Positions 58,667 through 64,000 of a stretch of 64,000 nucleotides of DNA are shown here, in pieces (within the stretch, counting starts at the first letter, position 1; every line of letters starts with the position of its first letter). This stretch comes from JAOPZW01 sp963806015. GTDB lineage: Bacteria; Actinomycetota; Thermoleophilia; Solirubrobacterales; Solirubrobacteraceae. A program made the translations under genes and the position numbers. The notes under the pieces were generated by a model. That model saw only the letters and a list, made by a program, of their open reading frames with translations, made no database searches and had not been told where the DNA came from. The DNA lies in contig CAWDWM010000002.1 of assembly GCA_963806015.1 (NCBI GenBank), positions 372,001 to 436,000 of the forward strand, written 5' to 3'.

Positions 58667-59890
58667 TTACAGATAGTTCAGCGGATTGGTGACCGCGCCG
58701 TTGATGCGCACCTCGAAGTGCAGGTGAGCGCCGAAGCACAGGCCGGTGCAGCCGGAGTAGCCGATGACCTGGCCCTGGCTCACGCTCGCGCCCAGCGAGG
58801 TGGCGAAGCGCGATTGGTGCGCGTAGCACGTCGACATCGCGCCCGTGTGCTGGATGCAGGTGAAGTTGCCGTAGCCGCCCGAGGCGCCGACCGATTGCAT
58901 CAGGGCCACGCGGCCCGCCGCGGCGGCGCGGATCGGCGTGCCCGCGGGGACCCCGATGTCGATGCCCGGGTGGCAGGCCTCCCACGCCCGGCGCTCGCAG
59001 AACTGCGAGGTGATCGGGCCGTTGACGGGCCAGATCAGGCTGCCGTTGCCGTGCTTGATCGGCCCGGCGGGCAGGTTCCCCTGGGCCTGCTGCAGCGTGG
59101 CCTCGATCTTGGACTGCTCGGCCTTGAGGCCTGAGAGGTTGCCCTCCAGCTGGCGACGCTCGGCGCGCACGGTGCCCAGCGCGCGCGCCTTGTCCGCGCG
59201 CGTTCCGTCGAGCCCCACCTTGGTGTCGATCAGGCCCTGCTTGGCGCGCGCGATCTCGTCGCGACGCTGCTGGACGATCGCGGTGATGCGCTGCTGGCGG
59301 ACCTCGAGCTTGTCCAGGCGCGCCGCGGTGGCGGTCGCATCGGCCTTCGCGTCGTGCACGAGCTTGATGATCTGCTGGTCCTGCTCGGACACGCGCTGCA
59401 TGAACTCCCCGCGCTCGAGCAGCTCGGCGAAGCCCTTGGAGGACATGATCACGGTCACGATGTCGGGCTTGTCGGCCTGGTAGAGCTCGACCAGCCGCTG
59501 CGCGAGCGCCACGCGGGCCTGGGCCAGGCGGGCGCGCAGGCGCACGAGCCGGCGGCGCTCGGCGCGCAGGTCGCGCTGGATGCCGAACAGCTCATTGCGC
59601 TTGGCGTCGAGATCGGCCTGCGCGTTGGACTGCTGGCTCTGGAGGGTCCCGATGCGGCCCTGCAGGCGCCCGATGCGCTGCGAGTAGGCGCTGATCTGCG
59701 TCGTCAACAGGCGCTCGGTGCCCTTTCGCCGGCCGATCTTGCCCTGCGTGGTCTGGATCTTGTGCTGCAGGTCATGCAGCCGGCTGCTCGGCGACGACGC
59801 GCCCTCGGAGAACACCGGCAGCGCCGCCCAGAGCGCGAGCGGCAGTACCGCACCCGCGAGCAGGAGGCGAAGACGCATGCGGCGGCGCAT
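58667..59890 (-). CDS. Secreted M23-family metallopeptidase with long coiled coil (EnvC/PcsB-like)
   Basis: ATG 59890 gives 407 residues; TTG 59911 would add seven. A signal peptide (LLLAGAVLPLALWAALP) is followed by about 220 residues of coiled coil with a heptad pattern (LQGRIGTLQSQQSNAQADL). A short hinge leads to a LytM/M23 domain with HPGIDIGVPAGTPI (His and Asp metal ligands) and FGAHLHFEVRI (H-L-H). Such proteins cut or activate cutting of peptidoglycan during division. It is divergent from htpX. Confidence 0.9.
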   Translation of the reverse strand: MRRRMRLRLLLAGAVLPLALWAALPVFSEGASSPSSRLHDLQHKIQTTQGKIGRRKGTERLLTTQISAYSQRIGRLQGRIGTLQSQQSNAQADLDAKRNELFGIQRDLRAERRRLVRLRARLAQARVALAQRLVELYQADKPDIVTVIMSSKGFAELLERGEFMQRVSEQDQQIIKLVHDAKADATATAARLDKLEVRQQRITAIVQQRRDEIARAKQGLIDTKVGLDGTRADKARALGTVRAERRQLEGNLSGLKAEQSKIEATLQQAQGNLPAGPIKHGNGSLIWPVNGPITSQFCERRAWEACHPGIDIGVPAGTPIRAAAAGRVALMQSVGASGGYGNFTCIQHTGAMSTCYAHQSRFATSLGASVSQGQVIGYSGCTGLCFGAHLHFEVRINGAVTNPLNYL

Positions 59891-60135
59891 GTTACGAGGG
59901 CGATTGAGCAAGGGTCAACCTGAGGTACACAGTTATGTCCCGTGCCTGCGGAGTTAGCTGACGGGCTCGCGCACATGCGCTACCGGGCGCTCTGGGCCCG
60001 GATTCGCCCCGTGGGTCTCTTGGGTCCCCCGCTCCCCCGCGCGATGCAGGGGATTCGGCACCGCGACCCTACCATCCGGATCGGACTCCGACGAACTGTA
60101 GGTGCCGGTGCGGGCGCTGTGGCAAGATCTAGTGC

Positions 60136-61029
60136 ATGGCTCGCCCCTCCTCCTTCGGCCGCGACACCGGGCTGCAGATCCGGATGCTCGTCACGATCTT
60201 CCTGCTCGGCGCGGTCTACGCTGTGCTCATCGGCGTGCTCTTCGCCGCGGGGGCGAGCGGAATCACGATCCTGCTCGTCGCCGGCGGTCTGCTCGGGCTG
60301 CAGTTCTTCACCTCGGACAAGCTCGCGCTGCGCTCGATGGGCGCTCACGAGGTCTCACCGCAGGACGCGCCGGAGCTGCACGCCACGATCGAGCGCCTGT
60401 GCATCCAGGCCGACCTGCCCAAGCCGCGGATCTACATCGTCAACAGCGCGATGCCCAACGCCTTCGCCCTCGGACGGTCGAAGAAGGCCGCGGCGGTGTG
60501 CGCGACGACGGGCATCCTCGAGCTGCTCTCCCCGGCCGAGCTCGAGGGCGTCATGGCCCACGAGCTGACCCACATCGCCAACCGCGACGTGATGGTCATG
60601 ACGCTGGCCGCCTTCTTCGCCTCGCTGGCCTCGATGATCGTGCAGTTCGGGTTCTTCTTCGGCGGCAGCGACGACGACGACAACGGGCCCGGGATCTTCG
60701 CGATCATCCTCGTCTCGCTCGCCGTCTACGTGATCTCGTTCTTCCTCATGCAGGCGCTGTCGCGCTACCGCGAGTTCGCCGCCGACCGCGGCGCGGCGAT
60801 CATCACCGGCCGGCCCAGCGCGCTGTCCTCGGCGCTGCTGAAGATCAGCGGCACGATGGAGCGCATCCCGCAGACCGACCTGCGCGCCCACGCCGAGATG
60901 AACGCGTTCTACATCGTCCCCGCCGGCGTGAAGAACTCGGTCTACAACCTGTTCTCGACGCACCCGCCGATGGAGAAGCGCATCGCGGCGCTCTCGCGCC
61001 TGGAGGCTCAGCTGCAGGGCGCGGCGTAA
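60136..61029 (+). CDS. htpX: HtpX-like M48 membrane metalloprotease
   Basis: A 297-residue membrane protease. Two N-terminal helices (LVTIFLLGAVYAVLIGVLF, VAGGLLGLQF) precede the cytoplasmic domain. The zinc site is His142-Glu143-x-x-His146 in VMAHELTHIANRD, with a third ligand Glu in SRYREFAADRGAAI. Two more helices lie between. HtpX degrades misfolded membrane proteins under envelope stress. The downstream gene encodes PspAB, a usual partner in actinobacteria, 10 nt after the stop. Confidence 0.93.
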   Translation: MARPSSFGRDTGLQIRMLVTIFLLGAVYAVLIGVLFAAGASGITILLVAGGLLGLQFFTSDKLALRSMGAHEVSPQDAPELHATIERLCIQADLPKPRIYIVNSAMPNAFALGRSKKAAAVCATTGILELLSPAELEGVMAHELTHIANRDVMVMTLAAFFASLASMIVQFGFFFGGSDDDDNGPGIFAIILVSLAVYVISFFLMQALSRYREFAADRGAAIITGRPSALSSALLKISGTMERIPQTDLRAHAEMNAFYIVPAGVKNSVYNLFSTHPPMEKRIAALSRLEAQLQGAA

Positions 61030-61039
61030 GCTGCGGCGC

Positions 61040-61612
61040 ATGGGGTTCCTCGACGCGCTGCTGGGCAAGCGCAAGCTGAAGGGGCCGGCGACCGACCGGC
61101 TCTTCGCGATCTCGACGGCCTACGTGGGCCTCGACGCGCAGCAGGGGATCACCACACGCGGTGTCGCCGGCATCGTCTTCCAGCCGCTGGCGACCGGCGA
61201 CTTCCGCCAGATCGTCGAGGACATGAAGGAGGTCCTGTCCGGGACCGGCGCCGAGATGGGCTCGTCGGTGGAGACCAAGGACGACGAGTTCGGCTACCGC
61301 TGGATGATCGTCAAGGACCCCGACATCGAGGACCTCGCGGTCGGCGTCAACGCGGTCAACGACGCCCTGGCCGTCGGCGGCTACAACGACCGCGTGCTGG
61401 CCGCCGTCTTCGCCTTCGAGGACGCCGACCACAAGCCGCTCTATCTGATCTACAACTACAAGCGCGGCAGCTGGTACCCGTTCGTCCCCGCGACCGGCGA
61501 GAAGCAGCGCAACACCGAGCGCGAGCTGCAGATCAGGGCGGCCACGGGTGCCGAGCTCCCGTTCGAGCCCGAGCTCGAGCGCTGGTTCCCCCTGTGGGGA
61601 ATCCCCATCTGA
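61040..61612 (+). CDS. pspAB: PspA-associated protein PspAB
   Basis: A 190-residue protein that begins MGFLDALLGKRKLKGPATDR, the PspAB N-terminus. It continues with GLDAQQGITTRGVAGIVFQPL and a charged region ending PFEPELERWFPLWGIPI. PspAB proteins are encoded next to HtpX or PspA genes and are thought to assist the phage-shock membrane-stress response; mechanism unknown. There is no pspA in this window. The metallophosphoesterase start lies inside its last codons. Confidence 0.87.
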   Translation: MGFLDALLGKRKLKGPATDRLFAISTAYVGLDAQQGITTRGVAGIVFQPLATGDFRQIVEDMKEVLSGTGAEMGSSVETKDDEFGYRWMIVKDPDIEDLAVGVNAVNDALAVGGYNDRVLAAVFAFEDADHKPLYLIYNYKRGSWYPFVPATGEKQRNTERELQIRAATGAELPFEPELERWFPLWGIPI

Positions 61613-62175
61613 GCCCGCGCGCCCTCGTCCTGGCCGACGAGCCGCCATACCTTCCGCTCGCACGCCTGCTCGAGCGCGGCGTCGACCTCGTCCTGTGCCT
61701 CGGCGACCTCACGCGCCACGACCTCGAGGCGCTCGGTAGCGTGCAGCTGCCCAAGCTCGGCGTCTACGGCAACCACGACGACGGCGGCGAGTTCACGGGC
61801 CTCGGCATCGAGAACGTCCACCTCAAGCGCGTCGAGGTCGCCGGGCTGTGCTTCGGAGGCTTCTCCGGCAGCCACGAGTACGGGCGCGAGCCGCGCTACA
61901 CGTGGAGCCAGAAGCAGGCCGCCAAGCTGCTGCGCAAGCTCGGCCCGGTGGACGTCCTGCTGGCCCACAGCCCGCCGCTCGGCGTCAACGACGATGCCGA
62001 CGACCCCGCGCACGTCGGCCTGCAGGGCCTGCGCGACTACCTCGAACGCGAGCGCCCGGCGATGATGCTGCACGGCCACACCTATCCGCCGCTGCCGGTC
62101 GAGCGCTGGGGCGACACCGAGATACGCCACGTGCGCGGGCACCGGTTCGTGACGCTGCCGGCACCACGCCAGTAG
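61594..62175 (+). CDS. Calcineurin-like metallophosphoesterase
   Basis: The GTG 61594 start overlaps PspAB by 18 bp and gives 193 residues. The two-metal site is recognisable: GDLT at 37-40, GNHD at 59-62, LLAHSPP and MLHGHTY. The first D-x-H element usually near the N-terminus is weak; here only ALVLADEPP occupies that position. Phosphodiester or phosphomonoester substrates are possible. It closes the HtpX-PspAB operon. Element D follows its stop by 32 nt. Confidence 0.85.
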   Translation: MGNPHLSPRALVLADEPPYLPLARLLERGVDLVLCLGDLTRHDLEALGSVQLPKLGVYGNHDDGGEFTGLGIENVHLKRVEVAGLCFGGFSGSHEYGREPRYTWSQKQAAKLLRKLGPVDVLLAHSPPLGVNDDADDPAHVGLQGLRDYLERERPAMMLHGHTYPPLPVERWGDTEIRHVRGHRFVTLPAPRQ

Positions 62176-62207
62176 CTCGTCCGCGTTGCGCTCGTGGCGC
62201 CGCGCAG

Positions 62208-62325
62208 CGTTTACTGCCGCATCGAGGGAAGGGGGTGTGCCCAGGCGCGGCCTCCCGCGGTCGTCCTCGACGCGAACTGCCTGGGATCAGGCCCGGTTTC
62301 CGAACCCAATCCCAGGCAGTTCGGG
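62208..62325. repeat. Intergenic structured element D (convergent gap)
   Basis: The left terminus (62208-62235) reads TTTACTGCCGCATCGAGGG. An inner hairpin pairs 62271-62287 (AACTGCCTGGGAT) with 62309-62325 around an apex containing CCCGGTTTCCG. It aligns with element A, but one base pair of the stem is swapped: G-C in A is C-G here. No right terminus is visible. A perfect 10-bp direct repeat CTCGTCCGCG flanks the element (62176-62185 and 62329-62338). The neighbouring genes are convergent. Confidence 0.68.
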
Positions 62326-62366
62326 AACCTCGTCCGCGCGTAGAGCCACGGGCGCTCCGACCGCGC

Positions 62367-63674
62367 TCAGAGCGCCGCGAGCGCCCGGTACAGCTCGTCG
62401 GCGGCGGTTGCGCCCTGCTCGAGGGCGAGCAGCCGGAACGACTCGTCGGGCGCGTGATACGCGTCGTCCTCCAGACCGAAGCCGCTGACCACGACCGGGA
62501 TGTCGCGCGCGGCGAACTCGGCCACCACCGGGATCGAGCCGCCGGTGCGCACGAACGCGGTCGGCGCGCCGACGGCCCGCTCGAGCGCCTGCGCCGACAG
62601 CGCGACGGCCGGGTTGTCGGGCGGGAAGAGCGAGGGCTCGGCCACCTCGGCCGACAGCTCCAGCTCGGCCCCGGGCGGCAGCGCGTCGCGCAGCAGGCGC
62701 TCGAGCGTCGCCAGGGCGTCCTGCGCGCTCTGGCCCGGCGCCAGACGCTGCGAGACGCTCGCGTGCGCCACGGCGGGCACCACCGTGCGGTGCTCGCCGG
62801 CGTGGATGGCGTTGATCTCCAGCGACGGCTGGGCGCCGTTGCGCTCGTAGTACTCGGCGCCCGCGCCCGGGTAGGCCGGGCGCGCGCCGACGGCGGCCAG
62901 CACCTCGTCGCCCGGCAGGAGCCGGGCCCAGGAGTCGCGCTCGGCCCTGGCCGGCGCGGCGACGCCGGCGAGCAGCTCCTCGCGCAGGCGCCCGTCGGGG
63001 CCGGGGACCACCGCGCCGAGCATCGTGTGCAGCGCGTGCAGGGCGTTGAGCGCGCTGCCGCCGTAGACGCCGGAGTGCAGGTCGCGCTCGGCGGTGCGCA
63101 CCTGGAGGTGCAGCATGACCAGCCCGCGCAGTCCGACGGTGATCGCCGGCGTGTGCTCGTCGACCATCCCCGAGTCGAAGACGATCGCGCAGTCGGCGCC
63201 GCGCTCGTCGGCGCGCACCCAGTGCGCGACGGCCTCGCCGCCGGTCTCCTCCTCGCCCTCCACGAGCACGCGCACGTTGACCGGCAGAGCGCCCGCCGCG
63301 GCCTGCGCGCACGCGACGTGCAGCAGCGGCAGGAAGTTGCCCTTGTCGTCGGACGCGCCGCGCGCGTAGACGCGGCCACCGCGCACGTCGGGCTCGAAGG
63401 GCGGCGTCGTCCAGGCCGCCGGGTCGCCGACGGACTGCACGTCGTAGTGGCCGTAGATCAGCACCGTCGGCGCGTCCTCGCGCGCGGCGCGCAGCTCGCC
63501 GACGGCCAGCGGGTTGCCCTCGGTCGCCACCACGCGCCCCTCGCCCCCGACGGCGGCCAGGCGCTGCACCACCCAGGCGGCCGCGCGCTCGAGGTCGGCG
63601 GCCTCGCCGCCGCCGGTCGAGATGGACGGGATCCGCAGCCAGTCCAGGAGGTCGTCGAGCAGGCGCTGGTCCAT
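62367..63674 (-). CDS. M20-family metallopeptidase (dipeptidase-like)
   Basis: A 435-residue zinc peptidase. Metal-binding segments are LIYGHYDVQSVGDP (His), YARGASDDKGNFLPLL (bridging Asp) and VLVEGEEETGGEAV (Glu-Glu, with the catalytic Glu). A dimerisation or lid domain lies in the middle. A later His lies in NAIHAGEHRTVVP. The group includes dipeptidases and acylases. The gene is convergent with the phosphoesterase across element D and divergent from the terminal STAS gene. Confidence 0.92.
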   Translation of the reverse strand: MDQRLLDDLLDWLRIPSISTGGGEAADLERAAAWVVQRLAAVGGEGRVVATEGNPLAVGELRAAREDAPTVLIYGHYDVQSVGDPAAWTTPPFEPDVRGGRVYARGASDDKGNFLPLLHVACAQAAAGALPVNVRVLVEGEEETGGEAVAHWVRADERGADCAIVFDSGMVDEHTPAITVGLRGLVMLHLQVRTAERDLHSGVYGGSALNALHALHTMLGAVVPGPDGRLREELLAGVAAPARAERDSWARLLPGDEVLAAVGARPAYPGAGAEYYERNGAQPSLEINAIHAGEHRTVVPAVAHASVSQRLAPGQSAQDALATLERLLRDALPPGAELELSAEVAEPSLFPPDNPAVALSAQALERAVGAPTAFVRTGGSIPVVAEFAARDIPVVVSGFGLEDDAYHAPDESFRLLALEQGATAADELYRALAAL

Positions 63675-63733
63675 GCGTGGACCCTAGACAATCGGGCATA
63701 GATCGCCGGGCCGGTGGACATACTTCCGCCCGC

Positions 63734-64000
63734 ATGCCGGGCCGTCACCTCCACGCGGTTCCAACGCACGGCGAAGTCTTCGCATGCCGCGTCCGGAAGC
63801 TCGGCGTGACCACCGTGATCGAGCTGCAGGGCGAGCTCGACCTCGCCGCGCGCAAGACGCTCGACGATGCCCTCGAGAGCGCCCTGCACCCGGGCCCGGT
63901 CGTGACCGTGGTCGCCGACCTCGATGCCGTGACCTCCGCCGATGCGTCCACGGTCGCGTGGCTCATGCACGCGGACGCCGTCGTCCGCCTCGCGGGCGGG
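63734..64000 (+). CDS. STAS-domain protein, 3' end beyond the window
   Basis: ATG 63734 opens a frame that stays open to the window end (89 codons). VTTVIELQGELDLAARKTL is the first STAS strand and helix, and VVADLDAVTSADASTVAWL the phospho-loop region with D-A-S in place of the usual D-S-S/T. It is an anti-sigma antagonist or a related regulator. Together with the 490-1752 operon it shows that partner-switching genes occur at both ends of this window. Confidence 0.78.
   Translation, partial: MPGRHLHAVPTHGEVFACRVRKLGVTTVIELQGELDLAARKTLDDALESALHPGPVVTVVADLDAVTSADASTVAWLMHADAVVRLAGG

Overview
This window is very GC-rich, with gene families typical of Actinomycetota: MarP-type protease, Ku, two SigB/F-type sigma factors with partner-switching regulators, an ANTAR protein, DUF6328, PspAB with HtpX, and paired helicase-nucleases with iron-sulphur nuclease domains. 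A Thermoleophilia/Solirubrobacterales-like soil actinobacterium fits best, but that is an inference from gene content. I found no rRNA, complete tRNA or CRISPR array.

Layout. 1-75 is the 5' end of gltB. 341-1752 is a stress sigma partner-switching operon (GHKL kinase, degenerate GHKL-like protein, STAS antagonist) behind a GTTA-N16-GGGTAT promoter. 1749-6893 holds topoisomerase IB, Ku, two DJ-1/PfpI proteins, a divergent GlxA-type regulator, a ferritin-like protein and a small Rho-N-like protein. 7170-12521 is a second stress block: a sigma operon carrying csbD, a MerR-GAF regulator, a second sigma factor and an ANTAR protein. 12604-20024 has a tiny membrane protein, a YihY/BrkB protein and a recombination helicase-nuclease pair. 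20075-32877 contains a broken gene, DUF2252, secreted proteins, topoisomerase III, MarP, a penicillin-binding protein, a lipoprotein, a SRPBCC protein and a zinc-ribbon FHA protein. 33000-36252 has a ParA ATPase, an insertion sequence and thrB. 36308-43925 has a LuxR-AAA regulator, an MFS exporter and small oxidoreductases. 43938-51188 is a carbohydrate region (DeoR regulator, secreted GH2 enzyme, ExoD, ThuA, Gfo/Idh/MocA). 51185-56583 holds hydrolases, decayed DNA and the thrC-hom-lysA operon. 56595-64000 has a hydrolase, an SDR reductase, an M23 peptidase, the HtpX-PspAB-phosphoesterase operon, an M20 peptidase and the start of another STAS protein.

The most unusual signal is a family of structured intergenic elements (A 6941-7099, B 30397-30626, C 39332-39570, D 62208-62325). 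They share a terminal motif around GCATCACCGAGGGAAGGG, face it inward, and all four lie between the 3' ends of convergent genes. The inner stem of A and D has a compensatory base-pair change, which points to selection on structure.

The second notable pattern is that convergent genes often share one CTAG as both stop codons (1749, 24310, 51185). The insertion sequence at 33783-35400 sits in exactly such a CTAG between parA and thrB. Its CTAG target duplication leaves both genes intact.
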